From positions 186,001-250,000 of the forward strand of contig CAVPWU010000003.1 of the NCBI GenBank assembly GCA_963709665.1: 64,000 nt of DNA, read 5' to 3'. Both the position numbers and the translations under genes were made by a program. The notes beneath the pieces were generated by a model. It was not told the DNA's origin. It worked only from the letters and a program-made list of their open reading frames with translations, and ran no database searches. Positions 8,913 to 17,357 of this stretch are shown here, piece after piece. The DNA is from DASZIT01 sp963709665. GTDB lineage: Bacteria; Actinomycetota; Acidimicrobiia; Acidimicrobiales; RAAP-2. Numbering within the stretch: position 1 is the stretch's first letter; each line of letters begins with the position of its first letter.

Positions 8913-9593
8913 CTACCGGGGGGTGAGGATGCCACCGATGGTCGACCGGATCAGGCCGGCCAGCTCGTCGGAGGGCACGTCGGTGAACGCCTCGCCGGCG
9001 ATGGCCAGCGACCCCATGATCGCCCCCAGGGCGCACGACAGCCGCACCCGGTCGGCCACCGGCACCGCCGGGTTGGCGAAGAGGGCCCGGAAGGTCTCCT
9101 CCATGTCGGTGTGGTTCTCCTCGTGCCGATCCTCGCGGTGGAGCTGCTCGAAGGCGGCCCGGTTCCGCTCGTGGAGGACGAAGAGCCGGCGGTCGGACAG
9201 CATCTGCTCGATGAAGGTGTCGAGGACGGCCACCCAGGCGGCCGGGTCGTCCACCCGCTGGTTGAGGTCGTCCAGCGAGGTGCCGAACTGGTCGTGCAGC
9301 CGGTAGTGGAGGGCCAGCAGGATGTCCCCCTTGCTGGCGAAGTGGTAGTACACCGCCGCCTTGGAGAAGCCGAGCCGCTCGGCGATCTCCCGCAGGGAGG
9401 TCTTGTCGTACCCCTGCTCGGTGAAGAGGTCGAGGGCGATGTCCAGGATCCGCTCCCGGGTGTTCTTCTCCCCCTCGGCATCGCCTGCACCGTCCGCATC
9501 GTCGGCACCGGCCACGCCGGCCACGCCGGCCGGCACCGCGGCGGGACCGGCGGACGGGGCGGCGGCGGGTCGGGTGCGGGAACGGGTGGGCAC
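8913..9593 (-). CDS. TetR-family repressor of the adjacent ABC exporter
   Basis: 226 residues. A disordered Ala/Gly/Pro-rich leader of about 40 residues precedes the HTH (RERILDIALDLFTEQGYD, then SLREIAERLGFSKAAVYYHF and the SKGDIL turn). The ligand-binding half is divergent, as usual. It is transcribed away from the drrA-like gene; the 82-bp gap holds two tandem palindromic half-site pairs over the exporter promoter, so autorepression with control of the exporter is likely. An internal start closer to the HTH cannot be excluded because the N-terminal tail is unconserved. Confidence 0.88.
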   Translation of the reverse strand: MPTRSRTRPAAAPSAGPAAVPAGVAGVAGADDADGAGDAEGEKNTRERILDIALDLFTEQGYDKTSLREIAERLGFSKAAVYYHFASKGDILLALHYRLHDQFGTSLDDLNQRVDDPAAWVAVLDTFIEQMLSDRRLFVLHERNRAAFEQLHREDRHEENHTDMEETFRALFANPAVPVADRVRLSCALGAIMGSLAIAGEAFTDVPSDELAGLIRSTIGGILTPR

Positions 9594-9606
9594 GTCTCCA
9601 TAGTAC

Positions 9607-9650
9607 TACTTGACGGTCGGCAAGTAAGCACTTACCATGCGGCAAGTAGG
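9607..9650 (+). promoter_or_regulatory. Tandem TetR operators over the exporter promoter
   Basis: Two copies of a palindromic box repeat with a 22-bp period. The first is TACTTG (9607-9612), 8-bp spacer, CAAGTA (9621-9626); the second is CACTTAC (9629-9635) with CAAGTA (9643-9648). A -35 TTGACG (9610-9615) and -10 TACCAT (9633-9638) with a 17-bp spacer lie inside the boxes, so a bound repressor would block RNA polymerase. A ribosome site AAGGTG (9666-9671) then precedes the ATG at 9676. Confidence 0.6.
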
Positions 9651-9675
9651 TCCTCCCCCTGAACGAAGGTGACCC

Positions 9676-10653
9676 ATGGCCGACTCCCCCATGATCGAGG
9701 CCCACGGCCTCACCAAGCGGTACGGCGAGACGGTGGCGCTGGCCGGCATCGACCTGTCGGTGCCCGCCGGCTCCATCCTCGGCGTCCTCGGCCCCAACGG
9801 GGCCGGGAAGACCACCGCGGTGCGGATCCTCACCACCCTGGCCCACCCCGACGCCGGCACCGCCCGGGTGGCCGGCTACGACGTGGTCACCGAGGCCGAC
9901 GACGTCCGCAGCCGGATCGGGGTGGCCGCCCAGGACGCCACCGTCGACGAGGCGCTCACCGGGCGCCAGAACCTGGTGATGATCGGGGAGCTCAGCCGGC
10001 TCTCCCGCCGGGCGGCCCAGTCGCGGGCGGCCGACCTCCTCGAGCGGTTCGACCTCACCGACGCCGCCGACCGGGTGGTCAAGGGCTACTCGGGGGGCAT
10101 GCGCCGGCGCCTCGACCTGTCGGCCAGCGTGGTCACCCGCCCCCCGGTGCTCTTCCTCGACGAGCCCACCACCGGGCTCGATCCCACCAGCCGCAACCGG
10201 ATGTGGGATGTCATCCGGGACCTGGTGGCCGAGGGGGTCACCCTGCTGCTCACCACCCAGTACCTCGAGGAGGCCGACACCCTGGCCGACCGCATCGTGG
10301 TGGTCGACCACGGCCGGATCATCGCCGAGGGCACCGCCGGGGAGCTGAAGACGGCCATCGGCGGGTCCCGCCTGGCCGTCACCCTCACCCGACCCCATCC
10401 CGGGGCGGTCGACGCCCTGGCCGAGCTGGTCGACGGGGAGATCACCGCCTCCGACGGCGGGCGCCGGCTGGGCGCCTCGGTGGCCGGCACCTCCGGGCTC
10501 ACCACCCGGGTGGTGCGGGCCCTCGACCTGGCCGGGGTGGAGGTCGACGACGTGGAGATCCGGCAGCCCTCCCTCGACGACGTCTTCTTCGCCCTCACCG
10601 GCCATCCCTCCGAGGAGCCGACCGAACCCGAACTCGAAGGAGCCCTCCCATGA
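9676..10653 (+). CDS. DrrA-type ABC exporter ATP-binding protein
   Basis: 325 residues. Walker A GPNGAGKTT (39-47), signature YSGGMRRRLDL, Walker B VLFLDEPTTGLDP and the switch region TTQYLEEAD are intact. The C-terminal 90 residues (LAVTLTRP...GLTTRVVRALD...EIRQPSLDDVFFALTG) match the extension of daunorubicin-resistance DrrA proteins. It powers export by the permease whose ATG overlaps its stop codon. Expression is probably kept low by the divergent TetR repressor. The substrate, likely a hydrophobic drug or metabolite, is not determined. Confidence 0.9.
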   Translation: MADSPMIEAHGLTKRYGETVALAGIDLSVPAGSILGVLGPNGAGKTTAVRILTTLAHPDAGTARVAGYDVVTEADDVRSRIGVAAQDATVDEALTGRQNLVMIGELSRLSRRAAQSRAADLLERFDLTDAADRVVKGYSGGMRRRLDLSASVVTRPPVLFLDEPTTGLDPTSRNRMWDVIRDLVAEGVTLLLTTQYLEEADTLADRIVVVDHGRIIAEGTAGELKTAIGGSRLAVTLTRPHPGAVDALAELVDGEITASDGGRRLGASVAGTSGLTTRVVRALDLAGVEVDDVEIRQPSLDDVFFALTGHPSEEPTEPELEGALP

Positions 10654-11504
10654 CCCTCACCGCCGAGCGCCCGCTCGTCCCCACCGTCACCACCGACCCC
10701 GCCCCCGGCCGCCTGCGCGAGCGGTGGCACAACGTGGTGGTGCTGACCCGCCGGAACCTGGTCCACGTGGCCCGGGACCCCATGCAGCTCTCCGACGTCA
10801 CCATCCAGCCGGTGCTCTTCACGCTGCTGTTCATCTACATCTTCGGGGCCGGCATCCCCATCGGCGGCGGCACCTACGTCGACTTCGCCCTGGCCGGCCT
10901 GCTGACCCTCAACCTGACCACCTCGACGGTGGGCACGGCGGTGGGGATCTGCACCGACCTCACCACCGGGGTGATCGACCGGTTCCGCACCCTCCCCATG
11001 TGGCGGGCCGCCATCCTCATCGGCCGGTCGTTCTCCGACGTCCTGGCCGCCACCGTCTGCGTGACCATCGTGGCGGTCACCGGCCTGGCCATCGGGTGGC
11101 GCCCCACCACCAGCGTGCTCTCGGTCCTCGGCGGCTTCGGCATCGCCCTGCTGTTCAGCTACTCGCTGTCGTGGGCCAGCGCCTGCATGGGGCTGATCTC
11201 CAAGGGGGCGGAGTCGGCCCAGTCGTTCGGCTTCATCCTCCTCTTCCCCCTGGCCTTCGTGTCCAACGCCATGGTGCCCACCACCCACATGCCCACCTGG
11301 CTGCAGTACGTGGCGGACTGGAACCCGGTCAGCGCCGTGACCTCCGCCTGCCGGACCCTGTTCGGCAACCCCAACCCGTCGTCCCGGGTGGAGGTCTGGC
11401 CCATGCAGCACCCGGTGGTGGCCAGCCTGATCTGGTGCGGCGTGCTCCTGGCCGTCTTCGCCCCCCTGGCCGTCCACCTCTTCCGCACCCGGACCACCGA
11501 GTAG
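10650..11504 (+). CDS. DrrB-type ABC-2 exporter permease
   Basis: 284 residues with a cytosolic N-terminus of about 50 residues and six hydrophobic segments, including VTIQPVLFTLLFIYIFGAGI and the family hallmark FPLAFVSNAMVPTTHMPTWLQ near the end. RFRTLPMWRAAILIGRS is the typical coupling loop. The ATG overlaps the ATPase stop (ATGA). Together the two proteins make a complete half-size exporter, working as a dimer of each subunit. Confidence 0.9.
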   Translation: MTLTAERPLVPTVTTDPAPGRLRERWHNVVVLTRRNLVHVARDPMQLSDVTIQPVLFTLLFIYIFGAGIPIGGGTYVDFALAGLLTLNLTTSTVGTAVGICTDLTTGVIDRFRTLPMWRAAILIGRSFSDVLAATVCVTIVAVTGLAIGWRPTTSVLSVLGGFGIALLFSYSLSWASACMGLISKGAESAQSFGFILLFPLAFVSNAMVPTTHMPTWLQYVADWNPVSAVTSACRTLFGNPNPSSRVEVWPMQHPVVASLIWCGVLLAVFAPLAVHLFRTRTTE

Positions 11505-11527
11505 CCGGGGCGGGGGAGACTGGCCCG

Positions 11528-11734
11528 GTGCGCGAGGTGGCCATCCGGGACGACGGGATCCGACTGGGGCAGTTCCTGAAGCTGGCCGACCTGGTCGGCG
11601 ACGGCTCCGAGGCCCGACAGGCCCTCACCGCCGGGGCGGTCACCGTCAACGGGGCGACCGAGGCCCGGCGCGGACGGCAGCTGGTCCGGGGGGACGTGGT
11701 CGCCCTGGGTGGTCGGTCGGTCCGGGTGGGCTGA
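11528..11734 (+). CDS. Small S4-domain RNA-binding protein (YaaA/YbcJ-like)
   Basis: 68 residues from GTG 11528. The whole protein is one S4-like domain: IRLGQFLKLADLV, GSEARQALTAGAVTVNG and the strand RRGRQLVRGDVVAL. Proteins of this size with S4 folds bind structured RNA, and several are ribosome-associated; the precise target is unknown. It lies 23 bases after the exporter permease and could be read through from that operon. It is short but strongly patterned, so I regard it as a real gene. Confidence 0.75.
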   Translation: MREVAIRDDGIRLGQFLKLADLVGDGSEARQALTAGAVTVNGATEARRGRQLVRGDVVALGGRSVRVG

Positions 11735-11743
11735 GATCCCGGG

Positions 11744-13225
11744 TCAGCCGCCGCCGGCCGGTGGGGTGGTCAGGACCTGCGGCCAGGTGGCCAGGTAGGT
11801 CCGGGGCGGGGTGAGGGTGGCGGCCAGGGTCAGCGCCATCGAGGTGCCCCCGGCCCACCCGCCGGCGGCGTTGTCGCCGGTGGGGTCGAAGGCCGCACCC
11901 ATCACCATGGTCCCCACCGTCCCGAAGTTGTCGAGGATCCCCTCCCGGTGCCCCCAGCACCCCGCCCCGCCGGCGCGGGGGCAGTCGAGGTTGCCGCTCC
12001 CCCGCCCGTCGTCGTACATCCAGCCGTAGTCGGCGTCGAGGGCGTTCACCGACCCGCCCGACCACTCCTCGTCGTCACCCAGCACCCCGTCGGGGTCGGG
12101 CGGGTCGTTGGCGGAGGCCGCCCCCTTGGCGGCGTTGGCGTCGAGGGCGGCGCTCAGCCCCACGAAGGGCGGCAGGCCCCGGTCCACCCGCTCCAGGTCG
12201 GTGACCACAAAGAGCTGGACGGGGATGGTCAGCTCGGTGAAGTCGGCCGGGAGGACCATCGGCTTCACCCCCTCGGCGGCCCGGGCGTGGTCCACCGCCG
12301 CCAGGACGGCGGCCAGGCAGCCGGCCGAGTCGTCGGTCCCCTGGGAGGCGCAGTCCTGGGTGTAGTCCGGGTCGGGGGGCTCGGTGTGCGGCGGGTCGGC
12401 GATCCCGGTCTCGGAGATGCCCGACGGCGGGGTGACCAGGGGGCGGAGGGTGGAGGCCCGGATGGCCGCCGAGGCCTGGTCCCAGGTGTAGGCCAGCGGA
12501 CCGGTGGGCGCGGTGGAGGTCCCGATCACCAGGGCCATCGAGGTGCCTCCCTTGTCGTCGGACTGGGTGTCGCCGGTGGGGTCGTCGGCCGCCCCCATCA
12601 CCAGGGTGCCGCCGGACGGGTAGGAGGCCAGCACCACCCGGCGGTCGAACCAGCAGCCGGCGTCGCCGGGGTGGTCGCATCCCGGGGTGCCGCTCTTGGG
12701 GCCGTCGTCGTACATCCAGGCGTAGTCGACGTCCAGGGCGTTGACGAAGTCGGAGAAGGCGTCGGACCGGGACCCGGCGATCTGCGGTCCCGCCGGCGGC
12801 GGCAGGTCGTCGATGTCCGCCCCCCGTTGGGCCAGGGCGTCGAGGGCGGGGCTGAGGCCGGCCACCGGGGGGAGCTGCCGGTCGGTGCGCTCGGCATCCA
12901 CCACCACCAGCATCTGCCGGTCGAACGGCATCGAGTCGAAGGAGGAGGGGAGCCGCATCGGGCCCACCCCCTCCCGGGCCCGGGCCCGGTCGATGGCCTC
13001 GAGGGCCACCTGCGCACAGCCGGGGGTGTCGTCGAGGCCGGAGATGGCGCACCCGTCCAGGTAGTCGGGCGAGGCGCTGACCGAGGCGGTGGGCTCGGCC
13101 CCTCCCGGGGCACCCGACGCACCACAGGCGGCCGCCACCCCCGCCACCAGCGCCAGCAGGACCGCGGTGGCCCGGCGGTGGGCGGATCGCCGGAGGGGGC
13201 GGCCCGGCGGGCGGCGTCGGATCAC
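11744..13225 (-). CDS. Lipoprotein with two tandem copies of a CAP-like domain
   Basis: 493 residues from GTG 13225. A basic N-terminus, hydrophobic stretch and lipobox VAAAC (Cys about 34) mark it as a lipoprotein. Two domains of about 200 residues follow. Each begins with a pair of cysteines around a DD motif (CAISGLDDTPGC; CASQGTDDSAGC), then IDRARAREGVGPM or VDHARAAEGVKPM, a VVxDxERxDRxLPP helix, a YxWMYDDG segment, a CW near GCWFDRR or GCWGHRE, and GGTSMAL. The layout resembles SCP/CAP-type secreted domains, but the fold is inferred. The enzymatic or binding role is unknown. A -10 TACCCT lies six bases before the start. Confidence 0.75.
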   Translation of the reverse strand: MIRRRPPGRPLRRSAHRRATAVLLALVAGVAAACGASGAPGGAEPTASVSASPDYLDGCAISGLDDTPGCAQVALEAIDRARAREGVGPMRLPSSFDSMPFDRQMLVVVDAERTDRQLPPVAGLSPALDALAQRGADIDDLPPPAGPQIAGSRSDAFSDFVNALDVDYAWMYDDGPKSGTPGCDHPGDAGCWFDRRVVLASYPSGGTLVMGAADDPTGDTQSDDKGGTSMALVIGTSTAPTGPLAYTWDQASAAIRASTLRPLVTPPSGISETGIADPPHTEPPDPDYTQDCASQGTDDSAGCLAAVLAAVDHARAAEGVKPMVLPADFTELTIPVQLFVVTDLERVDRGLPPFVGLSAALDANAAKGAASANDPPDPDGVLGDDEEWSGGSVNALDADYGWMYDDGRGSGNLDCPRAGGAGCWGHREGILDNFGTVGTMVMGAAFDPTGDNAAGGWAGGTSMALTLAATLTPPRTYLATWPQVLTTPPAGGG

Positions 13226-13231
13226 CGGCCC

Positions 13232-13237
13232 AGGGTA
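13232..13237 (-). promoter_or_regulatory. -10 element (TACCCT) of the duplicated-domain lipoprotein gene
   Basis: Minus-strand TACCCT ends six bases before the GTG at 13225, a leaderless arrangement that also supports this start codon. Confidence 0.45.
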
Positions 13238-13282
13238 GCCAGGCCCCGACCGGGGTCCCGGTCGCTCCGGGGTCCCGGTCGC

Positions 13283-14518
13283 TCAGGCGCCGGCCGCCGC
13301 CGGCTTGGGCTCCTTGGGGAGCCCCAGCACCCGCTCCCCCACGATGTTCCTCTGGATCTCGGCGGTGCCCCCCCAGATGGTCTCGCTCCGGGAGAAGAAG
13401 AAGGAGGCCTGCAGGTCGCTCACCGGGTAGTCGTCCCGGCCCCGCTGGACCCGCTCGTCGGCGTCGGGGTCGAAGCTGCCCGTCAGCACCTGGGCGTCCA
13501 TGCCCAGGATGTCGAGGGCCAGCTCCATGGTCTGCTGGTGGGTCTCGGTCCAGAACATCTTGTTGCAGGCGCCGAGGGCGGCGGTGTGGTGGGTCCCGTT
13601 GAGGGAGTCGGTCAACGACCGGTAGCCGTTGATCTCCATAATCTTGACCTTGCTCCAGGCGGTGGCCAGGCGCTGGCGGATGAGCGGGTCCTCGACCCGG
13701 CCGTTGGCCCGGGCGGTGGCGATGATCTGGTCGAGCTCCCGGAGGAACCGCCGGTGGCCGGTGGTGGCCGACGAGCCCCGCTCGAACCCCAGGGTGGTCA
13801 TGGCCACCTTCCACCCGTTGTGCTCGCCCCCCACTACGTTGGCCCGCGGGCACCGCACGTTGGTGAAGAAGACCTCGTTGAAGTCGGCGCTGCCGTCCAC
13901 CTGCTCGATGGGCCGCACCTCCACCCCCGGCTGCTTCATCGGCACCAGCAGGTAGGAGATGCCGGCGTGCTTGGGGGCGTCGGGGTCGGTGCGGGCCAGC
14001 AGGAAGATGTAGTCGGCGAACTGGGCCTGGGTGGTCCACACCTTCTGCCCGTTGATCACCCACTCGTCCCCGTCGAGCTCGGCCCGGGTCTTGAGGGAGG
14101 CCAGGTCGCTGCCGGCGTCGGGCTCCGAGAAGCCCTGGCACCACGAGATGGTGCCGTTGAGGATGCCGGGGATGAAGTGCTGCTTCTGCTCCTCGGTGCC
14201 CCACTGCAGGATGGTCGGGCCGACCAGGGTGTCGCCGAAGAAGTCGGCGCGCAGGGGGGCCTGGGCCCGGGCGAACTCCTCGTTGAGCACCACCGACTCC
14301 ATCAGCGACAGGCCCTTGCCTCCGTACTCCTTCGGCCACGAGGCGCAGATCCACCCGCCGGCGAACAGGGTCTCGGTCCAGCTGGCGTTGAAGGCCTTCC
14401 GCTCCTCGCGGGTCATCGAGAACCCGGGGGTGCCCCACCCCTCGGGCAGGTGGTCGGCCAGCCACGCCCGGATCTCCTTGCGGAAGGGCTCCGTCTCCGG
14501 GGGGTAGCTGAGGTCCAT
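13283..14518 (-). CDS. Acyl-CoA dehydrogenase (FadE-like)
   Basis: 411 residues, the usual length. Recognisable parts are the N-terminal helix domain (EYGGKGLSLMESVVLNEEFARA), the FAD-facing middle strand CQGFSEPDAGSDLASLKTRA, WVINGQKVWTTQAQFADY, and the C-terminal SETIWGGTAEIQRNIVGERVLGLPKE. It oxidises an acyl-CoA at the alpha-beta bond and passes electrons to ETF. The sequence style matches the large actinobacterial FadE group used for branched or steroid side chains, but no CoA-pathway partner is adjacent. A -10 TAATCT lies six bases before the ATG, so it is probably its own transcription unit. Confidence 0.9.
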   Translation of the reverse strand: MDLSYPPETEPFRKEIRAWLADHLPEGWGTPGFSMTREERKAFNASWTETLFAGGWICASWPKEYGGKGLSLMESVVLNEEFARAQAPLRADFFGDTLVGPTILQWGTEEQKQHFIPGILNGTISWCQGFSEPDAGSDLASLKTRAELDGDEWVINGQKVWTTQAQFADYIFLLARTDPDAPKHAGISYLLVPMKQPGVEVRPIEQVDGSADFNEVFFTNVRCPRANVVGGEHNGWKVAMTTLGFERGSSATTGHRRFLRELDQIIATARANGRVEDPLIRQRLATAWSKVKIMEINGYRSLTDSLNGTHHTAALGACNKMFWTETHQQTMELALDILGMDAQVLTGSFDPDADERVQRGRDDYPVSDLQASFFFSRSETIWGGTAEIQRNIVGERVLGLPKEPKPAAAGA

Positions 14519-14524
14519 GGTCCG

Positions 14525-14530
14525 AGATTA
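14525..14530 (-). promoter_or_regulatory. -10 element (TAATCT) of the acyl-CoA dehydrogenase gene
   Basis: Minus-strand TAATCT is separated by six bases from the ATG at 14518, with no ribosome-binding site between them: leaderless layout. Confidence 0.5.
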
Positions 14531-14596
14531 CCCGTCCGGAACCGTCCATCCCCGGCCGTTCCGGGCCGTCCCGGGCCGTGCGGGCCGCCGCCGGGG

Positions 14597-16000
14597 TCAG
14601 CCCCCGGTGAGCCGGCCCAGGGCCCGGGCGTGCCAGGTGGCGTGCCCCGCCCGCTCCTCGGCCCGGTCCGCCCAGCCGGCCAGCGACAGCCCGGCGTTGA
14701 TCCCCAGCCAGCGGAGGGGCTCGGGCTCCCAGGTGGGCGAGTGGTGGTCCACCCAGGCCAGCGAGGTGCGCTCGGTGTCCCGCCCCACGATGAGGTCGGT
14801 GAGGGTCCGGCCGGCCAGGTTGGTGGTGGACACCCCGTCGCCGACGTAGCCCCCGGCCCACGCCACCCGGGTCGCCGGGTCGAGGCCCACCGACGGGAAC
14901 CAGTCGCGGGCGATGGCCAACGGCCCACCCCAGCGGTGGGTGATGGCCACGTCGGCCAGGGCCGGGAACAGCTCCACCAGGGTCCGGGCCAGGGCGTCGT
15001 GGACCGACCCGTCGACGTCGAAGCCGGGGCGGACGGCGGAGCCGAAGTGGTACGGGGCGCCGCGGCCGCCGAAGGCGAACCGGCCGTCCTCGGTCCGCTG
15101 GCCGTAGATCACCAGGTGCCGGTGGTCGGAGAAGGTCGGCCGGTCGGCCAGGCCCAGCTCCTCCCACAGCCGGTCGGGCAGCGGCTCGGTGGCGATCATC
15201 AGCGAGTACACCGGGACCACCGCCCGCCCCTGGCCCCGGAGGTCGGGGGTGTACCCCTCGGTGGCCCGGACCACGGTGGAGGCCCGCACCGTGCCCCGGC
15301 TGGTCTCCACCACCCCGGGGCCGAGGGCGAGCACCGGGGTCCGCTCCACGATGGTCACCCCGCGGCGCTCCACCGCCTCGGCCAGGCCCCGGACCAGGCG
15401 GGCCGGGTCGACCGCCGCGCAGTGGGGGGTGAAGGTGGCGCCCAGCACGTCGGTGGCGCCCACCCGGTCGGCCGCCTCGGTGGCGGTCAGCAGCCGGAGG
15501 TCCCCCTCGCCGATCCCCACCGAGCGGGCGTGGTCGACCTCCTGCCGGCACCGGGCCAGCTGGGCGGGCGTCCGGGCCAGCACCACCGTCCCGGCCTTGG
15601 CGAAGCCGCACCCGATGCCCTCGGCGGCCACCACCCGGCCCACCTCGTCGACCGTCTCCTCCATGGCCCGCCGCATGGCCGCCCCGGCCCCGGGGCCGCC
15701 GACCCGGTCGAGCTTCTCCCCGGAGGCGGCGAACAGCGCCGAGCACCAGCCGCCGTTGCGGCCCGAGGCGCCGAAGCCGACCACGTCCCGCTCCAGCACC
15801 ACGATCCGGAGGGTGGGGTCGGCCTCCGCCAGGTAGTAGGCGGTCCACAGGCCGGTGAAGCCGCCGCCCACCACGGCCACGTCGACCTCGGTGTCACCGT
15901 CGAGCGGCGGGCGCAGCCCCAGGGGTCCGGGGAGGGTGTCCCACCACAGCGAGAGCGAGCGGTACCGCTCGGCTCCCCGCCGGGTCAGATCCGCTTCCAC
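14597..16000 (-). CDS. FAD-dependent amine oxidoreductase (PuuB/DAO-like)
   Basis: 467 residues. The N-terminal dinucleotide fold VDVAVVGGGFTGLWTAYYL is followed by VLERDVVGFGASGRNGGWCSALF, the signature of gamma-glutamylputrescine oxidase-like proteins and other glycine-oxidase-type flavoenzymes. The C-terminal GGYVGDGVSTTNLAGRTL closes the FAD site. It should oxidise a primary or secondary amine to an imine/aldehyde with release of H2O2. Its start overlaps the aminotransferase stop by 16 bp, placing it third in the minus-strand unit lrp, aminotransferase, oxidase. No PuuA-type glutamylating synthetase is present in the window, so the exact amine is open. Confidence 0.82.
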   Translation of the reverse strand: MEADLTRRGAERYRSLSLWWDTLPGPLGLRPPLDGDTEVDVAVVGGGFTGLWTAYYLAEADPTLRIVVLERDVVGFGASGRNGGWCSALFAASGEKLDRVGGPGAGAAMRRAMEETVDEVGRVVAAEGIGCGFAKAGTVVLARTPAQLARCRQEVDHARSVGIGEGDLRLLTATEAADRVGATDVLGATFTPHCAAVDPARLVRGLAEAVERRGVTIVERTPVLALGPGVVETSRGTVRASTVVRATEGYTPDLRGQGRAVVPVYSLMIATEPLPDRLWEELGLADRPTFSDHRHLVIYGQRTEDGRFAFGGRGAPYHFGSAVRPGFDVDGSVHDALARTLVELFPALADVAITHRWGGPLAIARDWFPSVGLDPATRVAWAGGYVGDGVSTTNLAGRTLTDLIVGRDTERTSLAWVDHHSPTWEPEPLRWLGINAGLSLAGWADRAEERAGHATWHARALGRLTGG

Positions 16001-17357
16001 GCCTCGGTGAGCACGGTGCGGAGGATGGAGGTCATCTCGTCGAACTCCGCCTCGCCGCAGATCAGCGGCGGGGCCAGCTGGATCACCGGGTCCCCCCGGT
16101 CGTCGGCCCGGCAGATGAGCCCGGCCTCGTAGAGGGCGCCGGACAGGAAGCCGCGCAGCAGGCGCTCCGACTCGTCGTCGGTGAACGTCTCGCGGGTGTC
16201 CTTGTCGCGGACCATCTCGATGCCGTAGAAGTAGCCCGCCCCCCGGACGTCGCCCACGATGGGGAGGTCGGCGAGGGTGTCGAGGGCGGCCCGGAACACC
16301 GGCTCGTTCTGCTGGACGTGCTCGAGGAGGTGCTCCTTCTCGAAGACGTCGAGGTTGGCCAGGGCCACCGCGGCGCTGACCGGGTGGCCGGCGAAGGTGA
16401 TGCCGTGCAGGAAGCTGTTGTGGCCCTCCAGGAACGGCTCCACCAGCCGGTCGCTGACGGCCAGGGCCCCGAGCGGGGCGTAGCCACTGGTCAGCCCCTT
16501 GGCCATGGTGACCATGTCCGGCTCGTAGTCGTACCGGTTGCCGCCGAACCAGTGGCCGAGCCGGCCGAAGGCGCTGATGACGTCGTCGGAGACCAGCAGC
16601 ACGCCGTAGCGGTCGCAGATCTCCCGCACCCGCTGGAAGTAGCCGGGGGGCGGGGGAAGCAGCCGCCGGCGTTCTGCACCGGCTCGAGGAAGACGGCCGC
16701 CACCGTGTCCGGGCCCTCGATGAGGATGGCCTGCTCGATGCTGTCGGCCGCCCACCGGCCGAAGGCCTCCTCGTCGTCGGCGAAGTACCGGGCCCGGTAG
16801 AAGTTGGTGTTGGGCACGTGGACCGCCCCGGGGACCAGCGGCTCGAACGCCGTCTTGATGTCGGTGAGGCCGGTGATGGACAGCGCCCCCATGGTGGCCC
16901 CGTGGTAGGCGATGTCCCGGCTGATGACCTTGATCCGGTCGGGCTGGCCGATCAGCTTGAAGTACTGGCGGGCCAGCTTCCAGGCCGACTCCACCGCCTC
17001 GGAGCCCCCGGTGGTGAAGAAGATCCGGTTGCAGTCCCCCGGGGTGAGGGAGGCCAGCCGGTCGGCCAGCTCGATGGCCCGGGGGTGGGCGTAGCTCCAC
17101 AGGGGGAAGTAGGCCAGGTCGGCGGCCTGGCGGGCGGCCGCCTCGGCCAGCTCGGTCCGCCCGTGGCCGATCTGGCTGGTGAACAGGCCCGACAGGCCGT
17201 CGAGGTACGACTTGCCGTACTGGTCGACCACGCGGACGCCCTCGCCCTTGACGATGACCGGGATCTCGTTCTCGTCGTAGGAGGACAGCCGGGTGAAGTG
17301 CATCCACAGGTGGCGGCGGGCGCTCTCCTGGAGCGCCCCGGTGGTCAGGTCGGTCAT
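15985..17357 (-). CDS. Class III omega-aminotransferase, reading frame interrupted by one missing base
   Basis: The N-terminal two thirds (MTDLTTGALQES to EPVQNAGGCFP) read in the frame starting at ATG 17357. The last third (GYFQRVREICDRYGVLLVSDDV to LTEAWKRI) reads in another frame ending at 15985. The join falls in the G runs at 16645-16656; adding one C on the coding strand restores FPPPPGYF. The joined protein of about 457 residues has the PLP motifs FFTTGGSEAVE, SDDVISAFGR and the Schiff-base Lys in MAKGLTSGY. It resembles putrescine/beta-alanine:pyruvate aminotransferases. The ATG overlaps the lrp stop (ATGA). I suspect a sequence error rather than a pseudogene. Confidence 0.8.

Noticed and set aside
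11948..16132. A 1394-codon open frame on the plus strand
   Set aside because: It runs antisense to three well-supported minus-strand genes (lipoprotein, acyl-CoA dehydrogenase, amine oxidase), is extremely Gly/Val/His/Pro-rich and has no domain; it is a by-product of high GC at third positions.
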